Part shown: piece by piece, positions 15,354-21,122 of the stretch | Layout of the letters: each line of letters opens with the position of its first letter | Position numbering within the stretch: position 1 is the stretch's first letter | NCBI GenBank assembly: GCA_023393125.1 | Contig: JAEWMQ010000080.1 | Span: forward strand, 1 to 21,122 | Source: Bacillota bacterium | Lineage (GTDB): Bacteria; Bacillota; Clostridia; Lachnospirales; Cellulosilyticaceae | Direction: 5' to 3' | DNA length: 21,122 nucleotides | Notes under the pieces: generated by a model | What the model was told of the DNA's origin: nothing | Database searches by the model: none | Seen by the model: only the letters and a program-made list of their open reading frames with translations | Position numbers and translations under genes: made by a program

Positions 15354-16931
15354 ATGCGCTATATTAATGATATTCGTGAACTTATTGGTAACACCCCACT
15401 CCTAAAGCTTAACCATATTTCCCCTAGCCCTGATATCAACATCTTTGGTAAGCTAGAATACCTTAACCCTGGTGGAAGTGTTAAAGATCGTATCGGATTA
15501 AAGATCTTAGAAGATGCTGAGAAAAATGGTCTACTCAAACCCGGCTATACAATCATTGAAGCTACTGCTGGTAATACAGGCATTGGCCTTGCCATGGCTG
15601 CTTTTGAAAAAGGTTATCAGCTTAAAATAGTTATTCCTGCTAAATTTGCTATTGAAAAACAAATCCTGATGCGCGCCTTAGGCGCAGAATTAATCGTTAC
15701 TCCAACTGAAGAAGGTATTGAAGGTGCTGTTCAAAGGGCAGAAGAATTAGCAAGGCAAATCCCAACTAGTTTTATGGCTAAACAATTTGATAATCTCTCT
15801 AATAGAGAAGCTCATCGCCAAACAGGAAAGGAAATTTATGATGCTCTTGATGGAAAGGTAGACATCCTTGTAGCAGGAGCTGGCTCTGGTGGAACGATTG
15901 TCGGCATTGCTTCTTACTTAAAAGAGAAAAATCCTAACATTAAAATCGTACTCAGCGATCCTAAAGGTTCTATTTTAGGTGGTGGGGAAGAAGGTACCTA
16001 TCATATTGAAGGTATTGGTAATCACTTCATCCCTTCTTTATTTGATGCCTCTTATATTGATGAAGTAGAGAAAATATCTGATGAGGAAGCTTATTACTAT
16101 GTACAGCTTCTAGGAAAAAAGGAAGGGGTATTAGTCGGTTCTTCTTCTGGTGCAGCTATGGCTGGTGCTATCAAACAGGCTTATAAAGCCACTGGCAAGG
16201 TTAATATTGTAGCAATCTTCCCTGACCGAAGTGAACGCTACTTTAGCCAAAATCTTTATAACTTTGATATGAATCTCTCTGATTATCGCTTTAATGACCT
16301 GTTTGATAGCTGGGCTACGCATTACGATGAAACCGTATATACTAAGAAAGGCGAGTATTATGAAGTCTTTAAAAACTATGAAGAAATCTTAAAAGAGACT
16401 GTTTCACTTATTAGTTCACCTACTCCTGGTATAGTGATAGATATTGGGTCTGGTACAGGTAACCTAGGAGCTGTTGCTGCCAATTTAGGTTATACGGTAA
16501 CAGCATTTGAACCAAATGCTAAGATGAGAGAATTAGCAGCAGCTAAATATCCTCATATTCCTGTTCAAAGTGGTTCTTTTCTTTCTTTAGATATTCCTGT
16601 CTCAAGTGTGGATGCCATTATTTCTAGCTATGCTTTTCACCATTTACAAGATGAAGAAAAGATTAATTCTATAACACTTATGGCTTCTAAACTTCGCTCA
16701 GGCGGTCAAATTATTATTACAGATACCATGTACGAATCTCCAGAAGCTGCTTCAGATTTATTAACTTGGGCTGAAAACTATGGCTTTACTCACCTTGCCC
16801 AAGATTTGAAAACTGAATTTTATACTACCCATGAAATCCTTGCCCAGGCATTTGAAAAAGCCAACTTCGAGGTAGGCTTTAAACAAATGAACCAATTCGT
16901 ATGGGTTTTAGTTGCTACTTTAAAAGCCTAG
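15354..16931 (+). CDS. mccA: Fusion: cystathionine beta-synthase (MccA) + YrrT-like SAM methyltransferase
   Basis: The 525-residue protein has two domains. Residues 1 to about 305 are a CysK/CBS-fold PLP enzyme: PLP lysine K44 in GGSVKDR, TAGNTGIGLA (the MccA/CBS variant of the usual TSGNTG), GAGSGGT and VGSSSGAA. MccA makes cystathionine from homocysteine and O-acetylserine. From about residue 313 (FNDLFDSWATHYDE) begins a class I methyltransferase with SAM motif IDIGSGTGN (D363) and SSYAFHHLQDEEK, running to FVWVLVAT at the end. This matches Bacillus YrrT, a separate protein encoded in the same operon as mccA and mccB. No stop, frameshift or ribosome site is visible at the junction. The ATG follows AAAGGAGG, 14 bases after mccB. 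No mtnN gene is present in this operon. Confidence 0.88.
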   Translation: MRYINDIRELIGNTPLLKLNHISPSPDINIFGKLEYLNPGGSVKDRIGLKILEDAEKNGLLKPGYTIIEATAGNTGIGLAMAAFEKGYQLKIVIPAKFAIEKQILMRALGAELIVTPTEEGIEGAVQRAEELARQIPTSFMAKQFDNLSNREAHRQTGKEIYDALDGKVDILVAGAGSGGTIVGIASYLKEKNPNIKIVLSDPKGSILGGGEEGTYHIEGIGNHFIPSLFDASYIDEVEKISDEEAYYYVQLLGKKEGVLVGSSSGAAMAGAIKQAYKATGKVNIVAIFPDRSERYFSQNLYNFDMNLSDYRFNDLFDSWATHYDETVYTKKGEYYEVFKNYEEILKETVSLISSPTPGIVIDIGSGTGNLGAVAANLGYTVTAFEPNAKMRELAAAKYPHIPVQSGSFLSLDIPVSSVDAIISSYAFHHLQDEEKINSITLMASKLRSGGQIIITDTMYESPEAASDLLTWAENYGFTHLAQDLKTEFYTTHEILAQAFEKANFEVGFKQMNQFVWVLVATLKA

Positions 16932-16986
16932 TTTATCATATTCATCTACCTAAGCCGCATAAACTATTACGACCCCTTATGATAAA
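16932..16986 (+). repeat. Inverted repeat adjoining the ribosome site of the next gene
   Basis: TTTATCATA (16932-16940) and TATGATAAA (16978-16986) are perfect complements 37 bases apart. The right arm overlaps the AAAGGAG ribosome site of the gene starting at 16999. If formed in RNA, the stem could partly occlude that site. Confidence 0.4.
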
Positions 16987-16998
16987 GGAGTGTTACTT

Positions 16999-18303
16999 AT
17001 GTTTGATTCCAGAGATACTTGCCTTTTAGATGACGCACTTGCAAGATTTGATGAACTTGTAAACTCTCCTTGTCTACTTGAGCTGACTCATTTTCCAGTA
17101 TCTCCTTCTAATGCCCCTTCTGATTGCATAAGCTTTATTCAAATTGAAGGCTTCCCTACTACAGATACCTCTAAAGCATTTTCCTTTGTTTTAAATGCTT
17201 TAGAAAGCCTTCAGATAACTATTGGCTTTGTTATACAAGTGAGTAATGAACAGCTTTCTATTTATATTGGTATTAAAGGGGATGAGCATTTCTGCGTTGC
17301 CCTCGAGCTTTTAAGAAATGGACTAACACAAACCTTTCCTAGTATTCAGATCCATGAATTAACACCTGAGGAAAATTGTCATCTACTTGAGCTGCTTTTT
17401 AGTCCTTGTATACACAGCTCACTTGCAACTATTTCTGTCATCCCCAATACAAGTACTATAACACCCATACTCACCTCATTTAATAATTTAATGGGAAAAA
17501 ATGAGAACTTTGTTCTTTTTCTATTAGCAACCCCTGTGTCTCCTTCTCATATACGATCTATACTCAATGAACTTATTTGTCTATTTAACATCTTATCTGG
17601 CTTTACCCAAGGTAATCATACTGCTGCAAAAGGCTTAAATAAGAATCGTTCTACTACTGTTACACATTCTAATACTGAAACCAATGGTAGAAGTTGTACA
17701 GACACAGATACTTCTGGCAGTAGTCATAATTCTTCTCAATATAAAAATATTACATCTTCTACTTCTCTTTCTTTAGCTAATAATAAAAATCTAGGAGTTA
17801 GTCTACTTTGCAACAACTCTATTGGCCATGCATCTAATACTAGCTGTGCTTCTGCTGAGGGTGTTACTACTAGTGAAGCTATTGGCTGTTCAACCAGCCG
17901 CCTTACTGCTACTAGTTTAACAGAAAACGAAGCAATTAGTTTTACTATTCAGAACAAGTGTGTCATAGATGCCCTAGCTTCTCTTAATTTACTGATTACT
18001 CGCTATACAAATTTATTAACCTTACCTGCTTTTGAATTTGGCGCTTATCTTATAGCACCTTGCTTATCAACAACAGTTCGTGGTGCCTATACTTATTTAG
18101 GTGTTGCTAATAATCCCTCATCTACCCTAGGTCCTACAGCTGTTAATCTATGGGGTAATTGTAATAGTGGTTTCTGTAGCATCTTAGAAGAATTACAACA
18201 TTTTAATCACCCCTTCTTTAACCTCTCTCATTCTGAAGAATGTATTACTAGTACAACTATCATTAGCGGATTAGAACTTGTAAGCACCTTATATTTTGTA
18301 TAA
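16999..18303 (+). CDS. Stand-alone N-terminal module of a HerA/VirB4-like ATPase (no ATPase domain)
   Basis: The 434-residue protein has a folded-looking N-terminal part (about 1-200), a Ser/Thr/Asn-rich low-complexity stretch (about 205-305), and a C-terminal part containing FEFGAYLIAP, TYLGVANNPSSTLGPTAVNLWG and LEELQHFNHPFF. From memory this order (barrel-like N-terminus, serine-rich repeat, 'fG.w..aaY..ap', 'ep.ainLWg', 'HPlF', 't...iSGkEL') is that of large DUF87/HerA-type ATP-binding proteins. In those the 'SG.EL' block leads into the P-loop domain. Here the protein ends 8 residues after SGLEL with no Walker A or B. The function is unknown. The ATG at 16999 is chosen over a GTG at 16990, which overlaps the AAAGGAG site. 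It lies 67 bases after mccA and 92 before ydjG. Confidence 0.55.
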   Translation: MFDSRDTCLLDDALARFDELVNSPCLLELTHFPVSPSNAPSDCISFIQIEGFPTTDTSKAFSFVLNALESLQITIGFVIQVSNEQLSIYIGIKGDEHFCVALELLRNGLTQTFPSIQIHELTPEENCHLLELLFSPCIHSSLATISVIPNTSTITPILTSFNNLMGKNENFVLFLLATPVSPSHIRSILNELICLFNILSGFTQGNHTAAKGLNKNRSTTVTHSNTETNGRSCTDTDTSGSSHNSSQYKNITSSTSLSLANNKNLGVSLLCNNSIGHASNTSCASAEGVTTSEAIGCSTSRLTATSLTENEAISFTIQNKCVIDALASLNLLITRYTNLLTLPAFEFGAYLIAPCLSTTVRGAYTYLGVANNPSSTLGPTAVNLWGNCNSGFCSILEELQHFNHPFFNLSHSEECITSTTIISGLELVSTLYFV

Positions 18304-18316
18304 ATATAAGGTGCTT
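18282..18316 (+). terminator. 15-bp hairpin spanning the stop codon
   Basis: AAGCACCTTATATTT and AAATATAAGGTGCTT form a perfect 15-bp stem with loop TGTAT. The stop codon of the 16999-18303 gene lies within it. Only GTTC follows, not a T-run, so it is an atypical terminator. It separates that gene from the ydjG promoter directly downstream. Confidence 0.55.
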
Positions 18317-18317
18317 G

Positions 18318-18346
18318 TTCACAATATTTACTCAATATGCTATACT
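18318..18346 (+). promoter_or_regulatory. Sigma-A promoter of the ydjG-ydjH unit
   Basis: -35 TTCACA (18318-18323), 17-nt spacer, -10 TATACT (18341-18346) preceded by TGC (extended -10). Start of transcription is expected near 18353, about 43 bases before the TTG start codon. Confidence 0.8.
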
Positions 18347-18395
18347 GATTTCAATAATGGCCTCTATTTAAAGGCTCAATAAGGGAGGGTTTACC

Positions 18396-19472
18396 TTGTC
18401 CGTTGTTTCATACAAATGTCCTAACTGTGGGGGAGATCTAGGCTTTGATCCAGAATCTCAAAAACTGAAGTGTGAATACTGCTTTAGTATTTTTAGTGAA
18501 CAGGAGCTAGAAGTTTTAACCACCGAACAAAGTTACACACAGCCAGGTAATGAATTTATAGAAGATGGCAGTGATTCTACTAATATAGAAGGTACTACCA
18601 TGCTTTATACTTGTCCTAGTTGTGGTGCTCAGATTGTTACTGATGAGGTAACTTCTGCTACACTTTGCTGTTACTGCCACAACCCTGTCGTTTTCTCAAA
18701 ACAACTTTCTGATGAATTTAAGCCATCAAAAGTAATCCCATTTAAGAAAAGTAAAGAGCAGGCACTTGAAACATTTCTGGCTTGGCGTAAAAAAAGACAC
18801 TTTTTACCTGATGATTTCTCATCTCCTAGCCAACTCGAGAAAATAGCTGGTATCTATATCCCCTATTGGTTAGTAGATTGTGATACCTCTGGCTATATGC
18901 GTGCAATCGGTAAGAAGATTAAGTCTTGGACTAGTGGGAACTATCGCTACACCCAAACCGATGTTTATGCTATCTCCAGAGCTGCTTCTATGTCTTTTGC
19001 CTACTTACCTCATGACGCTTCTAAAAAAGCGGACGATCAGATTATGGAAAGTATCGGTCCTTATGACTATGATGACCTTGAAACCTTTTCTTTTTCTTAT
19101 TTAACAGGTTTTATTGCAGAAAAATATGATGTTGATAAAGAAAGTATTTATCCAACTATTAAAGCCAGGGTAGAGCGCGCTGTTGAAACAGATCTTCGCC
19201 GCTCCATTCATGGTTACACTACAACTGCTGTAGGTAATAAAAATGTTCAGATTCATCGTACCAGTTTCCACTATACTTTGATGCCTGTTTGGATGTTAAC
19301 TTACATTTATAAGGGGCAAACTTATATGTTTGCTATGAATGGACAAACTGGTAAAACCTTTGGTAGCTTACCAATATGTAATAAGAAACTTAACCGTTTA
19401 TTCCTATGGGTATTCCTCATTACTTTTGCTGTTGTCTTTTTTGCATTAGCTTATACAGGAGGTCTTGCCTAA
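18396..19472 (+). CDS. ydjG: YdjG-like TFIIB-type zinc-ribbon membrane protein
   Basis: The 358-residue protein carries two zinc-ribbon pairs: C8-x2-C11 with C26-x2-C29, and C73-x2-C76 with C91-x2-C94. A mixed domain follows (KVIPFKKSKEQAL, GIYIPYWLVDCD, HYTLMPVWMLTY, MFAMNGQTGKTFG). One C-terminal membrane helix (about 335-353) anchors it. This matches Bacillus YdjG, encoded beside ydjH and the SPFH protein ydjI, a unit linked to envelope or phage-shock-type stress. Molecular function is not established. The start is TTG at 18396, after GGGAGG at 7 nt; no better ATG exists before the first zinc ribbon. It overlaps the next gene by one base. Confidence 0.82.
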   Translation: MSVVSYKCPNCGGDLGFDPESQKLKCEYCFSIFSEQELEVLTTEQSYTQPGNEFIEDGSDSTNIEGTTMLYTCPSCGAQIVTDEVTSATLCCYCHNPVVFSKQLSDEFKPSKVIPFKKSKEQALETFLAWRKKRHFLPDDFSSPSQLEKIAGIYIPYWLVDCDTSGYMRAIGKKIKSWTSGNYRYTQTDVYAISRAASMSFAYLPHDASKKADDQIMESIGPYDYDDLETFSFSYLTGFIAEKYDVDKESIYPTIKARVERAVETDLRRSIHGYTTTAVGNKNVQIHRTSFHYTLMPVWMLTYIYKGQTYMFAMNGQTGKTFGSLPICNKKLNRLFLWVFLITFAVVFFALAYTGGLA

Positions 19473-20311
19473 TGAAACGTAGAATTAGTTCTTTAATACT
19501 TATTTTAATATGCTTTTTAACTTTATGTAGTTCTCTTATGGCAGCTGTTCCTAGAGTGAATGACTTAGCCGATTTACTCAGCCTTGATCAGATTGAAAGC
19601 CTTGAGAAAAAGCTTAATATACTTAGTGAGACCTATCAAATGGAAGTTGCTATAGTTACTACTAATGATGCAGAAGGAAAAACTTCTCGTAATTATGCTG
19701 ATGACTTTTATGATACAAATGGTTATGGTTATGGAGATAACTGGGATGGTCTTTTATTTTTAATTGATATGGATAACAGACAATTATGGATTTCTACTAG
19801 TGGCTTAGCTGCTAGATATCTAACAGATTCTCGTATTGAACAGTTAAATGACACTATTGCCCCCCACCTTACTAAGGCTAATTACTATGAGGGGTGTAAT
19901 GTATTCATTAATGGAATAGAAAACTATTTTAAATCTGGCATTCCTTCTAACAGTCATTTAACTTTTGAAGATGGTAAAAAACCCTTTACCAATAGCTATG
20001 GTAATCCATTAACTTCAAAAAATTACTTGTTCTATGCAGGTATTGCTTTTCTAGCAGCACTTGTAATGGCTTCTATTGTCAGAGCTATTATCAGTTATCG
20101 CTATAAGCATCCACGTCATACAGTTCCTGCTACTTTACCAGATAGATTGTCCGTCAACTATACTGAAAAACATGATCAATTTATTTCAACTCATACTACA
20201 AAAACCAAAATTGAGACCTCAAGTTCTAGTGGAGGTAAAGGTGGCGGTGGCTCTTCCATGCATACTTCTAGCAGTGGTAGAAGTCATGGCGGCGGTGGAC
20301 GTGGTTTTTAA
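19472..20311 (+). CDS. ydjH: YdjH-like TPM-domain membrane protein with Gly-rich tail
   Basis: The 279-residue protein has an N-terminal signal or anchor (MKRRISSLILILICFLTLC, cleavage likely near ALA-type SLMAA). A TPM domain spans about residues 28-155, with VNDLADLLSLDQIESLEKKL, EVAIVTTNDAEG and the DNWDGLLFLIDMDNRQLWIST core. A membrane helix lies at about 190-210, followed by a basic stretch and a Gly/Ser/His-rich tail ending GGGGRGF. TPM proteins act at the outer face of the membrane; enzymatic roles such as phosphatase have been shown for plant members, while bacterial roles are unclear. The ATG overlaps the ydjG stop (TAATG) and uses AGGAGG in the ydjG 3' end. No SPFH gene follows in this window. 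Confidence 0.82.
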   Translation: MKRRISSLILILICFLTLCSSLMAAVPRVNDLADLLSLDQIESLEKKLNILSETYQMEVAIVTTNDAEGKTSRNYADDFYDTNGYGYGDNWDGLLFLIDMDNRQLWISTSGLAARYLTDSRIEQLNDTIAPHLTKANYYEGCNVFINGIENYFKSGIPSNSHLTFEDGKKPFTNSYGNPLTSKNYLFYAGIAFLAALVMASIVRAIISYRYKHPRHTVPATLPDRLSVNYTEKHDQFISTHTTKTKIETSSSSGGKGGGGSSMHTSSSGRSHGGGGRGF

Positions 20312-20333
20312 AAAATATCATTTTTCCTTAAAT

Positions 20334-20375
20334 AAAAAACTAGGTTATCTCTTAATTCTAATAACCTAGTTTTTT
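20334..20375. terminator. Bidirectional rho-independent terminator
   Basis: AAAAAACTAGGTTAT and ATAACCTAGTTTTTT form a perfect 15-bp stem with a 12-base loop. T-runs occur on both strands. It serves the convergent ydjH (plus) and DUF2207-like (minus) genes. Confidence 0.9.
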
Positions 20376-20447
20376 ATTTGTTATGAATCTTTATCTATTT
20401 CTATTATACCTATGTATTTATGCTGATCTTCATTTAGTGACTGCCTT

Positions 20448-21122
20448 TTACCACGAGCCTCCTCCACCTCCACCAGAACCTCCTCCTGATGAACCGCCTC
20501 CTGAATCTCCTGAAGAATCTGATGGCGCAGAACTCATTGAGACCTCTACTGCACCCATCATTTTATATAAATGATTAATAAATCCATGACTATTAAAGTT
20601 CTGCCCTTCATACCAAATAGGTGGATTTTCTACAAAATCATTGAACTTCTCCATCGTCTTTTGGCTTATATTTAATACCATCATATAAGCTAACATCTCA
20701 TCAAAATAATTAGTATGATCTTGTTTAAGCCTTTTAAGCTCTCTATGGTCTATATTCTCTAAATATTTCTTAAAACCTTTGATTTCTAGATATAGTTTTT
20801 GACCATAAGACGTTCGTTTTATCATCTTCTGAATAACTTTGAACATTACTACATAGCAAGCTTGATTAATTATAGTAACTGGTATTAATTCTTGGTAATC
20901 CCTTAAAAGTGGTAAAAAAGTTATCCCTCCAAATCCTCCTATCAATATAATTCCCAACGTAATAAGACCCATACTTAGAGTCGTATTCTCTTTGTTTATA
21001 TTTATGGCTAGCAACATAACACCTACAGTTGAAGCAATAATAGCACAAGTCACTGCGTCTAATTGTCCATCATAACCACCATAAGCAAAACTAAGATAAG
21101 TAATCCTAACATGGGATAAAAT
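20448..21122 (-). CDS. C-terminal part of a DUF2207-like membrane protein (partial)
   Basis: The reading frame is open to the right edge, so only the C-terminal 224 codons or so are present; the in-frame GTG at 21053 is not needed as a start. Visible are two to three hydrophobic helices (starting TCAIIASTVGVMLLAI, then GIILIGGFGGITFLPLL and IPVTIINQACYVVMF). After them comes the conserved block KLYLEIKGFKKYLEN, LKRLKQDHTNYFDEMLAYMMVLNISQKTMEKF, and a Gly/Ser tail ending GGGGGGSW. This layout is typical of DUF2207 predicted membrane proteins, where the 'GFk.yl', 'yf...LpYA..l' and 'W...f' blocks precede a glycine-rich end. The usual Pro/Ala of LPYA is replaced (LAYMM). The function is unknown. 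The Gly-rich tail resembles that of its convergent neighbour. Confidence 0.7.
   Translation of the reverse strand: MLSHVRITYLSFAYGGYDGQLDAVTCAIIASTVGVMLLAININKENTTLSMGLITLGIILIGGFGGITFLPLLRDYQELIPVTIINQACYVVMFKVIQKMIKRTSYGQKLYLEIKGFKKYLENIDHRELKRLKQDHTNYFDEMLAYMMVLNISQKTMEKFNDFVENPPIWYEGQNFNSHGFINHLYKMMGAVEVSMSSAPSDSSGDSGGGSSGGGSGGGGGGSW

Noticed and set aside
16131..16322. Minus-strand ORF inside the mccA fusion gene
   Set aside because: It spans the fusion joint but is antisense, lacks a ribosome site and has no recognisable product.
16999..18303. Complete ATPase
   Set aside because: No Walker A (GxxxxGK[ST]) or Walker B is present anywhere in the frame, and the stop lies before where the P-loop domain would start.
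18880..19104. Overlapping plus-strand ORF within ydjG
   Set aside because: It is in another frame within a well-supported gene and has no independent support.
20224..20310. Gly-rich repeats at the ydjH 3' end (and the DUF2207-like 3' end) as a mobile or CRISPR-like repeat
   Set aside because: They are low-complexity glycine codons encoding tails common to TPM and DUF2207 proteins, with no regular spacer units.
20383..20574. Plus-strand ORF rich in Pro and Glu
   Set aside because: It is the antisense of the Gly/Ser-rich tail of the minus-strand DUF2207-like gene and overlaps the terminator region; no ribosome site or homology is seen.

Overview
The window looks like chromosome of a low-GC, anaerobic Gram-positive bacterium of the class Clostridia. 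The DNA is AT-rich, ribosome binding sites are strong (GGAGG type), several starts are GTG or TTG, and the genes include a four-subunit ferredoxin-dependent 2-oxoacid oxidoreductase, a class I SAM riboswitch and Bacillus-type mccA/mccB/yrrT and ydjG/ydjH homologues. I cannot name the species.

Region 1 (1-2236, mostly minus strand). A probable IS1182-type transposase start runs off the left edge. It is followed by paired terminator hairpins, a DUF3592-like two-helix membrane protein, and an RlmI-like rRNA methyltransferase with its own extended -10 promoter.

Region 2 (2236-13901, minus strand) is the main item. One sigma-A promoter (TTGACG-17-TATACT) leads into a complete SAM-I (S-box) riboswitch with an intrinsic terminator. 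Ten tightly packed genes follow: a methionine-type aminotransferase, metN, metI, metQ, an FAD-linked 2-hydroxyacid dehydrogenase, a Cys/Met PLP enzyme, a PaaK-like acyl-CoA ligase, and porG-porD-porA-porB. A conserved small protein and a terminator close the stretch. S-box RNAs turn genes off when SAM is plentiful, so these genes should serve methionine supply. I infer a salvage module. MetNIQ imports methionine. The dehydrogenase would oxidise 2-hydroxy-4-methylthiobutyrate to 4-methylthio-2-oxobutyrate (KMTB). The ligase and oxidoreductase would turn 3-methylthiopropionate into its CoA ester and carboxylate it reductively to KMTB. The aminotransferase would convert KMTB to methionine. The gene families and riboswitch are read from sequence; the substrates are inference.

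Region 3 (13902-16931, plus strand) diverges from the riboswitch operon. A promoter whose -35 overlaps a perfect 10-bp inverted repeat drives a cystathionine gamma-lyase (MccB) homologue that lacks an 18-residue segment, then a fusion of MccA (cystathionine beta-synthase) with a YrrT-type methyltransferase. In Bacillus these are separate genes of the methionine-to-cysteine pathway. Methionine acquisition and methionine-to-cysteine conversion thus sit back to back under different control.

Region 4 (16932-21122). A 434-residue protein resembles the N-terminal part of large HerA/VirB4-like ATPases but stops before any Walker motif, at a 15-bp hairpin. Then comes a two-gene unit of ydjG-like (zinc ribbons, one membrane helix) and ydjH-like (TPM domain) genes with its own promoter, a bidirectional terminator, and the C-terminal part of a DUF2207-like membrane protein that runs off the right edge.
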